64,000 nucleotides of DNA from Flavobacteriaceae bacterium PS02334 (GCA_029959295.1 JASCOH010000001.1:496001-560000), one strand, 5' to 3'. Shown: positions 16,747 to 25,022, numbered from the stretch's first letter. The notes: generated by a model not told the origin, from the sequence alone. A program made the numbers and translations.

Positions 16747-17091
16747 TTACTTTATCAGCATGTGAAAAGTTTCTTTGTAACCTTCACCCCAACTTTTCAT
16801 TGCATATAAAACTTCTAAAATACTCTCACCTCCTTCTGTTAATGAATATTCCACTTTTGGAGGCAGGACAGGATAAATTTTCTTTTCCACAATTCCGTGA
16901 AATTCAAGTTCAGAAAGTTGCTGGTTTAAAACCCTTGCCGACGCCTGCGGAATCGATTTATGTAATTCAGATGGTCGTTTCATTCCTTTATTAATATTGG
17001 CTAATAAATTGGCTTTCCATTTTCCGCCGATGACTTCGATGGCAATATTTAAACCGCAAGTCAAGTCTTTTGGTATTTTCTTTTCGTACAT
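16747..17091 (-). CDS. HxlR family transcriptional regulator
   Basis: A 114-residue winged-helix regulator. The family pattern is complete: DLTCGLNIAIEVIGGKWK with the often redox-sensitive cysteine at Cys12, then a recognition helix region QASARVLNQQLSELE and a wing with VEYSLTEGGESI. Members bearing this N-terminal cysteine (HypR, YodB, QorR types) commonly sense quinones, diamide or aldehydes. It is divergent from a DUF1304 membrane protein, and a 22-base inverted repeat sits in the shared spacer near its own -35-like region. Its own -7 box TATATTTG is at 17111-17118 on this strand. Confidence 0.9.
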   Translation of the reverse strand: MYEKKIPKDLTCGLNIAIEVIGGKWKANLLANINKGMKRPSELHKSIPQASARVLNQQLSELEFHGIVEKKIYPVLPPKVEYSLTEGGESILEVLYAMKSWGEGYKETFHMLIK

Positions 17092-17139
17092 TTTTGATGA
17101 ATTTCTTATACAAATATAGCCAATAAACTTACTTTCAGA

Positions 17140-17161
17140 ATACTGCGAAAATTATCAGTAT
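17140..17161. promoter_or_regulatory. Candidate HxlR operator (inverted repeat)
   Basis: ATACTG (17140-17145), ten bases, CAGTAT (17156-17161). TACT/AGTA half-sites are the type bound by YodB/HypR-like regulators. It lies upstream of both divergent genes, at the expected -33 position of the hxlR promoter. Confidence 0.5.
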
Positions 17162-17234
17162 ACGACAATTTTAACCGTGCTTGTTTATTCTACACTATTA
17201 TCAAACCTTTGCTTTTCAATTTAATCTTAAAATC

Positions 17235-17675
17235 ATGAGTCTAAACCGCATCACGAAAGCCATAGTTCTTTTTGTAATTGTCGACTTTTTATTATTTTTT
17301 ATTCTAGAAGTTATTTTTTGGATGCAGCCCTTCGTCCACAATCTTCTGCTTGATTGGTTTAATAATCCTCCAGCAAATTTAAGTTATGAAATGCACGCTT
17401 TGGTTTTGAAAAAATTATTTATCAATCAAGGATTTTACAATTTATTCTTTGCTATTGGAGGCATTTTTGGTTTTTATCAGCTTAATAAAAATCCAGCCAT
17501 TGCTTATGCTTTGCTATTATTTGTTTGCTTTGCTGGAATCGGAGCAGGCTTGGTTTTGGCAATTACATCAAATGCCTATTTATTAGCTTTTTTACAAGCT
17601 GTTCCCGCAACGATTGCTTTTTATAAAATTTATCCTTTTTATAAAGAAATAGTTGAGCAACAAAAAACGCCCTGA
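17235..17675 (+). CDS. DUF1304-like four-helix membrane protein
   Basis: A 146-residue integral membrane protein with four hydrophobic segments, at roughly 7-30, 58-77, 85-107 and 112-131. Features such as the MHALVLKKLFINQGFYNLFFAIG pattern in its first half and AGIGAGLVLAIT fit the DUF1304 family (function unknown). I start it at the ATG at 17235 (MSLNRITKA); the longer frame from 17181 adds a stretch that would lie upstream of the likely transcription start. It is divergent from the hxlR gene, and by analogy with other HxlR pairs it is the likely regulated target. Confidence 0.72.
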   Translation: MSLNRITKAIVLFVIVDFLLFFILEVIFWMQPFVHNLLLDWFNNPPANLSYEMHALVLKKLFINQGFYNLFFAIGGIFGFYQLNKNPAIAYALLLFVCFAGIGAGLVLAITSNAYLLAFLQAVPATIAFYKIYPFYKEIVEQQKTP

Positions 17676-17693
17676 TTTCTCAAGGCGTTTTTT
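17662..17693 (+). terminator. Terminator overlapping the DUF1304 gene end
   Basis: Stem AAAAAACGCC / GGCGTTTTTT with a 12-base loop; the stop codon of the preceding gene is inside the loop. Confidence 0.85.
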
Positions 17694-17710
17694 CAAAAAT
17701 AATATATGTT

Positions 17711-19747
17711 CTAATTCTCTTCTGGCAAGAAACCATACGTTTTAGAATAATAAAGCATCTGCTCAGCAAAAGTTTTTGGCTGCGTAATTTCAAAAGAAGT
17801 AATTTCTCCTTTATCATTAGTTTTAGGAACAATCACAGGATTTACAAAACCGCTGTAAGGCGCAGATTTAAACTGTTTGTTTCTTTCTAAAATTTCTTTG
17901 TGCAGTTTTTGATCCACTTTCACTCCGTAGTTTTCAACCAAAGCTTTTCCTGCTGCGAAATCACCTTCTGACTTGATTCTTTGTGTTTCTTTTAAAAGCT
18001 GACCGAATAATTCGTGCAGTTTTTCATAGTTCGTGATGTTGAAATAAGTCTTTCCGTCACGCGTAATTTTCTCGATTACGTTATCTTTCTTCCCTTTTTC
18101 AAAAACCCAAGCACTCACCCACTGGCGGTTTCTCATGTGCGCTTCTTCAATGTCAGCGCCTTGTTCCAAACGAATCAATTGCGTCATCAAACCGTTTCTG
18201 ATGTAACCGTCATAAGCCGCAGTTCCCACTTTTTTCCAGTCGTCAACCAAGCCTAATTCTTGCAATTTTGGGTTATACAAATAGAACAAACCAACTAAAT
18301 CTGCTCTTCCTTCTTCCAAAGTAGAAGCATAACTTTTCAAAGTTTCCTTCGGAGTTCCAACGCCAGGATTGATCTGACCAGAAGCGTGGCCTACAACTTC
18401 GTGCAAAGCCGTGTGCAATTTATCAGCAATTTCTCCATATTTTTCTTCCAGTTCAATTTCTTCCTTATCATTTGCAAATTCTTTCAAGCGGTCAGTTCCT
18501 CCGGCGTGATTGTAAGAATCTACGATATTTCCTAATGAGACTGATTTTGAACCGTGATCTGCACGAATCCAATCTGCATTTGGCAAGTTCACACCAATTG
18601 GCGTGCTTGGCGAAGAATCTCCCGATTCATTAGCAACGACAACTACTTTATAGGAAACTCCAACTACGTTTTTCTTCTTGTGAGCTGGCATCAATGGCGA
18701 ATTGTCTTCAAACCATTGCGCGTTTCCAGAAATGACTTCCATCTTTTTTGACATGTCGAAATCCTTGATTTGCACCACAGATTCGTAAGAACCTCTGTAA
18801 CCTAACGGATCGTTATAAACTTCAATAAATCCGTTGATGTAGTCAATATTTCCTTCAGTAGCTTCTGTCCAAGCGATGTTGTAATCATCCCAAGTTTTCA
18901 AATCACCCGTTTTATAAAATTTAATCAAAAGACCGATCGCATCGCCTTGTTTTTTGTTTTCAGCTACGCTTTGCGCTTTTTCCAACCAATAAATGATTTT
19001 GTCAATTGCTGGTCCGTACATGCCACCGCTTTTCCAAACTTTTTCCTCAATTTGACCGTTTGCATTACGAACTAATTTTGAATTTAATCCGTAAGAATAA
19101 GGCTTGCTTGCATCAGGACTTTTCTTTGTTTTGTAATACGCTTCTGCTTCTTTATCTGTAATTCCTTCTCCGTAGAAATTTACAGCAGAACCAGACAACA
19201 AACCTTTAGACTCATCCAGATTTACTTTTTTCGCATCTTTATCATTGAACAAAATAGCAACAACTTCAGGAGCTAACGTAGTTTTTGTATCAGAAAGCAA
19301 TTTTGTAAAGTATTCTTTTGTAAAATCTGGCTTGATTTTATCGCTTGAATAATGGTGGTGGATTCCGTTTGAGAACCATACTCTTTTTAAGTAGATTTCA
19401 AAGTTTTTCCAATCCGTAGAAGTTTTATCGCCGCTGTAATTTTGGTAGATATTTTCTAAAGCTTTTCTGATCTTTAAGTTATGCTTATAGTTCTGGTCCC
19501 AATGGATATCACGTCCCGCCATTCCGGCTTGCGATAAATAATAAACCAGTTTTTGTTCTTTCAAGGTAAGATTTTCCCAACCCGGAACTTGGTAGCGCAA
19601 TACTTTTATATCTGCAAATTGCTCTACTTCATATTGAAAATCTGTCGAATTTGCCGCAACTTCTTTTGAAGCCGTGTCTTTGTCATCTTTGCAAGAAAAA
19701 AGCACAGCCGTGGCAAGAAACATTCCTGCGATGGTTTTTAATTTCAT
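17711..19747 (-). CDS. Dipeptidyl-peptidase III family (M49) metallopeptidase, lipoprotein
   Basis: A 678-residue zinc exopeptidase releasing dipeptides from short peptides. The signal peptide ends in lipobox VLFSC (Cys19), so it is membrane-anchored on the outside of the cytoplasm, whereas classical DPP III is cytosolic. The M49 zinc site is HEVVGH (His449, Glu450, His454) with the second motif EEGRAD (Glu478-Asp483). Bacteroidetes members use HExxGH with a one-residue shorter spacing than eukaryotic HELLGH, and are sometimes mislabelled dihydrofolate reductase. It stands alone, with its start in a spacer divergent from the SRPBCC gene. A role in peptide nutrition is likely. Confidence 0.85.
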   Translation of the reverse strand: MKLKTIAGMFLATAVLFSCKDDKDTASKEVAANSTDFQYEVEQFADIKVLRYQVPGWENLTLKEQKLVYYLSQAGMAGRDIHWDQNYKHNLKIRKALENIYQNYSGDKTSTDWKNFEIYLKRVWFSNGIHHHYSSDKIKPDFTKEYFTKLLSDTKTTLAPEVVAILFNDKDAKKVNLDESKGLLSGSAVNFYGEGITDKEAEAYYKTKKSPDASKPYSYGLNSKLVRNANGQIEEKVWKSGGMYGPAIDKIIYWLEKAQSVAENKKQGDAIGLLIKFYKTGDLKTWDDYNIAWTEATEGNIDYINGFIEVYNDPLGYRGSYESVVQIKDFDMSKKMEVISGNAQWFEDNSPLMPAHKKKNVVGVSYKVVVVANESGDSSPSTPIGVNLPNADWIRADHGSKSVSLGNIVDSYNHAGGTDRLKEFANDKEEIELEEKYGEIADKLHTALHEVVGHASGQINPGVGTPKETLKSYASTLEEGRADLVGLFYLYNPKLQELGLVDDWKKVGTAAYDGYIRNGLMTQLIRLEQGADIEEAHMRNRQWVSAWVFEKGKKDNVIEKITRDGKTYFNITNYEKLHELFGQLLKETQRIKSEGDFAAGKALVENYGVKVDQKLHKEILERNKQFKSAPYSGFVNPVIVPKTNDKGEITSFEITQPKTFAEQMLYYSKTYGFLPEEN

Positions 19748-19852
19748 TCTTATTAATTTTTGTTACTTTAAATTATTAAAAAAACAAATATAAGCAATCT
19801 AAATCTATCTGAATCCCTTAGGCTTTACTAAGTCTTTTCGAACTATTTTTCA

Positions 19853-19860
19853 TACTTTTG
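19853..19860 (+). promoter_or_regulatory. -7 promoter box TACTTTTG
   Basis: Matches TAnnTTTG, 27 bases before the start codon at 19888. Confidence 0.6.
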
Positions 19861-19887
19861 CAATTAAGAAATTGTGAATAAACCGCT

Positions 19888-21111
19888 ATGAGAATACTAA
19901 AATACATCTTGCTTTTGGCCTTGCTTGCCGTTATTGGATTGTCCGTTTATGTGGCGACGCAAGACAGCGAGTATAAAGTGAAGCGCTCAAAAGTAATTAA
20001 AGCACAGAAATCAGTCGTTTTCAGCTATGTAAATGATTATAAAAACTGGGAAGATTTTGGTTCTTGGAAAGATGACGACCCAAATATGGTCTTTACTTAC
20101 AGCGATACAACGATCGGAAAAGGTGCTTCTTACTCATGGAAAGGAAATTCTGGAGAAGGAAAAACGACTACAATTTTTGAAAAAGAAAACGACAGCATTG
20201 CTCAAAAAGGAATTTTTTCAGGCAATGAATCAAAAGGATATTTGACTTTTAAAGACACGACTGGAGGTACAAAAATCACTTGGTATTCTGAAGGAAAATT
20301 AGGATTCATGGCTAAAGTTTACGCAACTTTTAAAGGCGGTGCAGAAAAAATGATTGGCGATATTTATGCCAAAACATTAGAAAAACTTGACAAAGTGATT
20401 TCTTATGAAATGAATACCTATGATATAAAAGTAAACGGCGTTGTTCAAAAATCTGGGGGTTATTATTTCCAGCAAAAAATTACCTGCAAGATTTCTGAAG
20501 CTCCGAAAAATATCAGTATTATTCTTCCGAATATGTTGCGGTTTTTCAAGGATAATAATATTGCGATGACTGGAAGTCCGTTTGTAATGTATTCAAATTA
20601 TGATACTGCAAACAACAGAACTACGCTTTCCGTATGCTTGCCAATGCAGGAAGAAATTTTTACTGCGGAAGGAAGCGATTACACAAGCGGAAAACTAGAA
20701 CCTTTTCAAGCCGTAAAAACTACTTTAAAAGGAGATTATTCACATAGTAAAGAAGCTTGGAATAAGACAATCGACTATATCAAGAAGAATAATTTGGCTA
20801 ATGCGAGTGGCAAATACATTGAATTATATGCTGTTGCGAGTGCTCAAGTTAAAAATCCTTCGAAATGGGTTACTGAAATTTATATTCCGATTGGACAAAG
20901 TGTTGTTAATGAAACAGAAGTAATACAAGAAATTCCAACAGAAGTTTCAAATGTTCAAACGAAACCAAAAACGGAAGCAAAACCAAAAACGGAAGCAAAA
21001 CCAAAAACGGAAGTAAAACCAAAAACGGAAGTAAAACCTACTGCAAAGCCAGTGCAAAAACCAGCTCCAAAGAAACCAGAAACTAAAGATTCTGACGAAT
21101 TTGATTTCTAA
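19888..21111 (+). CDS. SRPBCC (START-like) domain protein with C-terminal KPKTE repeats
   Basis: A 407-residue protein. One N-terminal hydrophobic helix (about residues 3-24) acts as membrane anchor. Residues 30-170 form a SRPBCC ligand-binding fold (VVFSYVNDYKNWEDFGSW, KITWYSEGKLGFMAKVYATF). Residues 175-335 resemble a GyrI/effector-binding domain, as found in AraC regulators, but without a DNA-binding part. The C-terminal 70 residues are a Lys/Pro-rich tail containing four exact hexapeptide repeats KPKTEA/V, probably extended and surface-exposed. It stands alone with a -7 box upstream. The ligand is unknown. Confidence 0.8.
   Translation: MRILKYILLLALLAVIGLSVYVATQDSEYKVKRSKVIKAQKSVVFSYVNDYKNWEDFGSWKDDDPNMVFTYSDTTIGKGASYSWKGNSGEGKTTTIFEKENDSIAQKGIFSGNESKGYLTFKDTTGGTKITWYSEGKLGFMAKVYATFKGGAEKMIGDIYAKTLEKLDKVISYEMNTYDIKVNGVVQKSGGYYFQQKITCKISEAPKNISIILPNMLRFFKDNNIAMTGSPFVMYSNYDTANNRTTLSVCLPMQEEIFTAEGSDYTSGKLEPFQAVKTTLKGDYSHSKEAWNKTIDYIKKNNLANASGKYIELYAVASAQVKNPSKWVTEIYIPIGQSVVNETEVIQEIPTEVSNVQTKPKTEAKPKTEAKPKTEVKPKTEVKPTAKPVQKPAPKKPETKDSDEFDF
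20965..21036 (+). repeat. 18-bp tandem repeat, four copies, inside the SRPBCC gene
   Basis: Unit CCAAAAACGGAAGYAAAA repeated four times in frame, encoding Pro-Lys-Thr-Glu-Ala/Val-Lys. Units 1-2 have C and units 3-4 have T at the variable position. Confidence 0.9.
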
Positions 21112-21122
21112 AATTTCAAATT

Positions 21123-21149
21123 AAAATCCGACTAAAAGTCGGATTTTTT
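21123..21149 (+). terminator. Terminator after the SRPBCC gene
   Basis: Stem AAAATCCGAC / GTCGGATTTT with a 5-base loop and T-tract. Confidence 0.87.
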
Positions 21150-21226
21150 AATTTTAATTTAATGCTAGCTTAATCTGATAAGAATCATTTCAAGATACAT
21201 TCGTAAAGGTTTTAAAAACAACTTTT

Positions 21227-21574
21227 ATGGGACTCTTCGGGAAAAAAGAAAAAAAGGCAATTCGTGAATTCAGCCAAAAAAATATAGAATACCTAAACGA
21301 TATCGGGAAAGATTTAGAAGAAATGCTGGAGGAATTGCAAGAACACTATGAAGCAATCAAGCCTTCGGTAGATGCTTTTCAAGAATTTTCCTCTTCTATA
21401 GCACAAAAACTGACCGAAGAAGAAGCTCAAAAATTACAAGAATTCTCAGATAAAATTGTAAAGGTAAAAAAGTGCGCCAAAAAAGGAATATTGGCTTTAA
21501 CAGAATTGGCGCGAAACCAAAGAAAATCATCGCGCGAAGCAACTCGAGAATTTAATGAGTTTATAGAATCTTAG
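21227..21574 (+). CDS. Coiled-coil protein of unknown function
   Basis: A 115-residue, highly charged protein (MGLFGKKEKKAIREFSQKN at the start) with no signal peptide and almost continuous predicted helix. Long Glu-rich stretches (KDLEEMLEELQEHYEAIK) suggest a coiled coil. One Cys is in KVKKCAKKG. The start MGLFGKK resembles small flavobacterial proteins annotated only as hypothetical. The flanking terminator and the inverted repeat at 21576 isolate it from its neighbours. I do not recognise a domain. Confidence 0.6.
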   Translation: MGLFGKKEKKAIREFSQKNIEYLNDIGKDLEEMLEELQEHYEAIKPSVDAFQEFSSSIAQKLTEEEAQKLQEFSDKIVKVKKCAKKGILALTELARNQRKSSREATREFNEFIES

Positions 21575-21575
21575 T

Positions 21576-21639
21576 ATTACCGCAGATTCGCAGATTTTTT
21601 ATTTCTTTAGAAATCATTTTTAATCTGTGAATCTTCGGT
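21576..21639. repeat. Inverted repeat, CAGATT/AATCTG family
   Basis: Left arm TTACCGCAGATTCGCAGATT (21576-21595) and right arm AATCTGTGAATCTTCGGTAA (21620-21639) pair with two mismatches. It lies between two convergent genes and may act as a terminator. Confidence 0.7.
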
Positions 21640-21645
21640 AAAAAA

Positions 21646-22404
21646 TTATCGAGTAAAAACCAAAGTATTTCCCTTAGATAAATTAGCGTCAAATTTATAT
21701 CCGTCATAGTCAAAGCCTTTCAAATCTTCGATAGTTTCAGCATTTGTGTCAATAATATAACGCACCATCATTCCCCTCGCCTTCTTGGCAAAAAAGCTGA
21801 TAATCTTTAATTTTCCGTCTTTATAATCTTTAAATTCTGGTGTAATTACTGGCACTTTCAACGCTTTTACATCAACAGCTTCAAAATATTCATTGCTTGC
21901 CAGATTGATAAAAAGCTCGTCTTTCTTCAACTCAGTATTTAATGACTTCGTAATTTTAGCCTTCCAGAATTCATACAAATTTTTATTTTTTCCAATTGGA
22001 AGCTTTGTGCCCATTTCCAAGCGATAAGGTTGCATTAAATCTAAAGGTTTCAGCAAACCGTACAATCCTGATAAAATGCGAAGCTTGTCTTGCAGTTCAT
22101 CTATTTTGGAAATCGGCAAAGTATAAGCGTCTAATCCAGTATAAACGTCGCCGTTGAAAGCATAAATCGCTGGTCTAGAATTTTCTTCAGTGAAAGGCGT
22201 TGCCCATTCTTGATTTCTTTCCCAATTCAAATCGGCCAACTTATCTGAAATAGACATTAATTCAGAGAGTTTTTTAGGCTTTAGCTTTTTTAAAATCTTG
22301 TGAACTGTATTAGATTCTTTTAAAAAGATAGATTCTGTATGTTTTTTTGTAGGAAGTTCTGTTTCGAAATCAAGCGATTTAGCTGGAGAAATTACGATTT
22401 TCAT
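21646..22404 (-). CDS. yaaA: Peroxide stress protein YaaA (DUF328)
   Basis: A 252-residue cytosolic protein of the YaaA family, which in E. coli lowers free iron and Fenton damage during peroxide stress and is under OxyR control. Motifs: [14 protein letters not shown] at the start, [14 protein letters not shown] (region 94-107), [27 protein letters not shown], and [12 protein letters not shown]. The family length of about 250 is matched. A -7 box TATTTTTG on the minus strand (22422-22429) lies 18 bases upstream of the start. No OxyR site can be claimed from sequence alone, but the function fits the nearby dps/oxyR and OsmC genes. Confidence 0.93.
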   Translation of the reverse strand: MKIVISPAKSLDFETELPTKKHTESIFLKESNTVHKILKKLKPKKLSELMSISDKLADLNWERNQEWATPFTEENSRPAIYAFNGDVYTGLDAYTLPISKIDELQDKLRILSGLYGLLKPLDLMQPYRLEMGTKLPIGKNKNLYEFWKAKITKSLNTELKKDELFINLASNEYFEAVDVKALKVPVITPEFKDYKDGKLKIISFFAKKARGMMVRYIIDTNAETIEDLKGFDYDGYKFDANLSKGNTLVFTR

Positions 22405-22546
22405 TTTATAAAATTTGAATTCAAAAATACGAAATGAAATTTGTCTTGCTACGAATTCAGGAAATTTTATGCTTAGAATAAAATCAAATTTTGAAAGACT
22501 CCAAATCTATCTAATTTTAAAAATTTATGAATTAGTGGCTTTTTAT

Positions 22547-22554
22547 TATATTTG
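22547..22554 (+). promoter_or_regulatory. -7 promoter box TATATTTG of the Crp/Fnr gene
   Basis: A perfect TAnnTTTG match. It places transcription start near 22560 and so decides the gene start at 22577 rather than the ATG at 22415. Confidence 0.6.
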
Positions 22555-22576
22555 TCTAAACCAAAAAACTCACAAA

Positions 22577-23158
22577 TTGTATACACAAATCAATAAAAGC
22601 ATCAGCAGATACGTTTCTTTTTCTCAAGAAGAATTCGACATTTTCAATTCTTTATTGGAATACAAAAAAGTGCCAAAGAAAACAATCATGCTCCAAGAAG
22701 GCGAAATGTGCAATTTTGAAGCTTTTGTAATTAAAGGTTGCGTGAGAAAATATTACATCGATACCAACGGTTTTGAAGTAATTCTGCAATTTGCCATTGA
22801 AGATGCTTGGGTCAGCGATATTTCTTTCAGCATTTATGAGACAAAACCGTCGCAAGTTTTCATCGAAACATTAGAAGACTGCGAATTTTTTATGTTCAGT
22901 CCAGAATCTAAAGAAGAACTTTTTGAAAAAGCGCCACGTTTTGAAAGAGCCTATCGAATCTTGATGTCGCGAAGTTTGGCTGTAACCCAAAATCGCCTTT
23001 TCCATAATATCTCGCAAACGGCAACCGAAAAATATTTAGAATTTTTAGAATTATATCCAACAATTCCACAGCGTGTTGCCCAGCATTATATTGCTTCTTA
23101 TTTAGGAATTTCTGCAGAATTTTTAAGTAAAGTCAGGACTAAGCTGGCCAAGCAGTAA
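22577..23158 (+). CDS. Crp/Fnr family transcriptional regulator
   Basis: A 193-residue cyclic-nucleotide-binding-like regulator. The cupin-type sensor domain spans residues 20-110 (MLQEGEMCNFEAFVIKGCVR, then a Gly-poor loop lacking the canonical cAMP-contacting residues), followed by a dimer helix and a short winged helix (VAQHYIASYLGISAEFLSKVRTK). I start it at the TTG at 22577, because a perfect -7 box at 22547-22554 would put upstream ATGs outside the transcript. Flavobacterial members without Fe-S cysteines or cAMP residues have unknown ligands. It is followed by pirin, YceI, a receiver-like protein and OsmC, which it could control. Confidence 0.82.
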   Translation: MYTQINKSISRYVSFSQEEFDIFNSLLEYKKVPKKTIMLQEGEMCNFEAFVIKGCVRKYYIDTNGFEVILQFAIEDAWVSDISFSIYETKPSQVFIETLEDCEFFMFSPESKEELFEKAPRFERAYRILMSRSLAVTQNRLFHNISQTATEKYLEFLELYPTIPQRVAQHYIASYLGISAEFLSKVRTKLAKQ

Positions 23159-23159
23159 A

Positions 23160-23235
23160 GTCATTGCGAGGAACGAAGCAATCACATAATCTGAATTGAC
23201 TATCTTTATTTGATTGCTTCGTTCCTCGCAATGAC
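23160..23235. repeat. Long palindromic intergenic repeat (25-base perfect arms)
   Basis: Perfect inverted arms at 23160-23184 and 23211-23235 (core GCGAGGAACGAAGCAATC) with a 26-base loop. It sits right after the Crp/Fnr stop. A solitary arm of the same family is at 45812-45835. Confidence 0.88.
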
Positions 23236-23324
23236 AAAAAAATGAAAAATCTGCATTTCTTGTCCTAGTTCAATGCCCACGTTTTATTTCTGCCCGAAAT
23301 TTGTACTATCAAATAAGAACAAAA

Positions 23325-24200
23325 ATGGAACGCAAAGATTTTATAAAAAAAGGACTAATGGGAACCGGAATGTTTATCACTTCTGCAACCATAGGAGATG
23401 TCATGAAAAATGATATTGACGAGATTACGCCGCTTGAACCAATCGGTTTTAATCACCTGCCAAATGAAAATTCGCTGATTGCTGAAAATACAGTCTTGCA
23501 CAAAGCAAACACCCGAGGTCATGCAAATCACGGCTGGCTAGACTCGCACCACACCTTCAGCTTTGCCAATTATCACAATCCTGATAGAATGCATTTTGGC
23601 GTTTTGAGAGTATTAAATGACGACAGAGTTGACGCTGGAATGGGTTTTGGGAAACATCCGCATGATAACATGGAAATCATTTCTATTCCGCTAGAAGGCG
23701 ATTTAGAACACCAAGATAGCATGGGAAATGTGGCCGTAATCAAAAAAGGCGATATTCAAGCCATGAGCGCCGGAACCGGAATTTACCACAGCGAATTCAA
23801 TAAAAATAAAGATCAGCTGACAAAATTTCTTCAAATTTGGGTCTATCCAAACAAGAAAAATGTAACACCGAGATATGACCAGATTACTTTAAATCAAGAA
23901 GATCGCTACAATAATTTACAGCAGATTCTTTCTCCAAATGCTGCTGATTCTGGAGTTTGGATTCATCAAGACGCTTGGTTTCACTTGGGGAAATTCGACA
24001 AAGATTTCATAACTTCATACGATCTAAAAAAAGAAAACAACGGAATTTACGCCTTCGTCATTAAAGGAGATTTCAACATCGGAAATATTTCTCTAAATGA
24101 AAAAGATGGCTTGGGAATCTGGAATACAAAAATTATTCAAATTCAAGCTTTATCACAAGATGCCGAAATTCTTTTGATGGAAGTTCCAATGGCTTTGTAA
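23325..24200 (+). CDS. Pirin family protein with Tat-like N-terminus
   Basis: A 291-residue bicupin of the pirin family (iron-containing; members include quercetinase YhhW). The metal ligands are visible: HPHDNMEI (two His), LEHQDSMG, and GTGIYHSEFN (His and Glu). Start chosen at 23325 (MERKDFIKKGL), since the upstream in-frame codon at 23301 adds nothing conserved. The first 25 residues, RKDFIKKG plus the hydrophobic stretch LMGTGMFITSATIG, look like a Tat-type signal with an Arg-Lys pair, unusual because pirins are normally cytosolic. The C-terminal domain is complete. Its neighbours (Crp/Fnr, YceI, OsmC) suggest a stress regulon. Confidence 0.85.
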   Translation: MERKDFIKKGLMGTGMFITSATIGDVMKNDIDEITPLEPIGFNHLPNENSLIAENTVLHKANTRGHANHGWLDSHHTFSFANYHNPDRMHFGVLRVLNDDRVDAGMGFGKHPHDNMEIISIPLEGDLEHQDSMGNVAVIKKGDIQAMSAGTGIYHSEFNKNKDQLTKFLQIWVYPNKKNVTPRYDQITLNQEDRYNNLQQILSPNAADSGVWIHQDAWFHLGKFDKDFITSYDLKKENNGIYAFVIKGDFNIGNISLNEKDGLGIWNTKIIQIQALSQDAEILLMEVPMAL

Positions 24201-24211
24201 ATATTTGAATA

Positions 24212-24251
24212 TTCGATTGTTCGATTGTTCGATTGTTCGATTGTTCGATTG
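24212..24251. repeat. 8-bp tandem repeat (TTCGATTG, five copies)
   Basis: Five perfect TTCGATTG units, followed by a degenerate sixth (TTCAAATTG), in the spacer after pirin. Such short arrays are prone to copy-number change. Confidence 0.92.
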
Positions 24252-24270
24252 TTCAAATTGCAAAAATAAA

Positions 24271-24382
24271 TAATCGCAAAGAGAGAAAACCTCAGCAACT
24301 TTGCAACTCAGTAACTTTTAAATAACGCAAAGCAGGAAAACTTACCTCCTTTGCACCTTAATAACTTAGTAACTTTTAAAAA
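24271..24382. repeat. Two imperfect direct repeats (CGCAAAG ... GTAACTTTTAAA)
   Basis: Two blocks (24271-24322 and 24325-24382) each begin CGCAAAG, contain TTTGCA and end AGTAACTTTTAAA. A related sequence, TAACTTAGTATCTCT, ends the repeat at 24927-25020. No gene is present in this 190-base spacer. Confidence 0.7.
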
Positions 24383-24391
24383 ACAAAAATT

Positions 24392-24922
24392 ATGTCTACA
24401 ACAAAATGGTCAATTGACACAGCACACTCAGAAATCGGATTTAAAGTAAAACACATGATGTTTACAAATGTTTCAGGAAATTTTGAAAAATTCGATGCTT
24501 CAATCGAAACAGAAGGCGATGATTTCACAACAGCAAAATTTGATTTTTCTGGGGATATCGACTCTATTTCAACAGGAAACGCTGACCGCGACAATCACTT
24601 GAGAAGCGCCGATTTCTTTGACGCTGGACAATTTCCTAAATTAAATTTCAAATCAACTTCTTTCAGCAAAATTGATGAAGGAGATTATACTTTAACTGGA
24701 GATTTGACGCTTCACGGCGTGACAAAAACAGTAAAATTAGATGTAGAATTCGGCGGATTGGCAAAAGATCCATGGGGAAATACAAAAGTCGGACTTTCTG
24801 CAACTGGAAAAATCAACCGTAAAGATTGGAACCTAAACTGGAATTCAGCTCTAGAAACTGGCGGTGTTTTGGTTGGTGAAGAAGTAAAATTAAACATTGA
24901 ATTGCAATTTATTCAGCAATAA
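24392..24922 (+). CDS. YceI family protein
   Basis: A 176-residue lipocalin-like beta-barrel of the YceI family, whose members bind polyisoprenoids or amphiphilic lipids. The sequence opens MSTTKWSIDTAHSEIGFKVK with the family pattern of a conserved Asp-x-x-His-Ser, then FSGDIDSIST, NADRDNHLRSADFFDA, LTLHGVTKTV, and ends near INRKDWNLNWN. No signal peptide is present, so this copy is cytosolic, unlike E. coli YceI. Complex repeats separate it from pirin upstream and from the receiver-like gene downstream. Confidence 0.92.
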   Translation: MSTTKWSIDTAHSEIGFKVKHMMFTNVSGNFEKFDASIETEGDDFTTAKFDFSGDIDSISTGNADRDNHLRSADFFDAGQFPKLNFKSTSFSKIDEGDYTLTGDLTLHGVTKTVKLDVEFGGLAKDPWGNTKVGLSATGKINRKDWNLNWNSALETGGVLVGEEVKLNIELQFIQQ

Positions 24923-24926
24923 ATAA

Positions 24927-25001
24927 AGGTGCAGAGGCACAAAGGTTCTAAGGCGCTGCGTTTTTCTAGCTTGCAAAACCTTAGAACCTTAGCATCTCTG
25001 T
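24927..25001. repeat. Inverted repeat AAGGTTCTAAGG / CCTTAGAACCTT
   Basis: AAGGTTCTAAGG on the left (about 24941-24952) is complementary to CCTTAGAACCTT (about 24979-24990), flanked by GCAGAGGCAC and TAGCATCTCTG. It is a typical Bacteroidetes intergenic repeat. Confidence 0.75.
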
Positions 25002-25022
25002 AACTTAGTATCTCTAAAAAAA

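Noticed and set aside
22415-22576. Upstream ATG at 22415 as the Crp/Fnr start
   Set aside because: It lies before a perfect -7 box (22547-22554), and the added residues do not resemble the family N-terminus.
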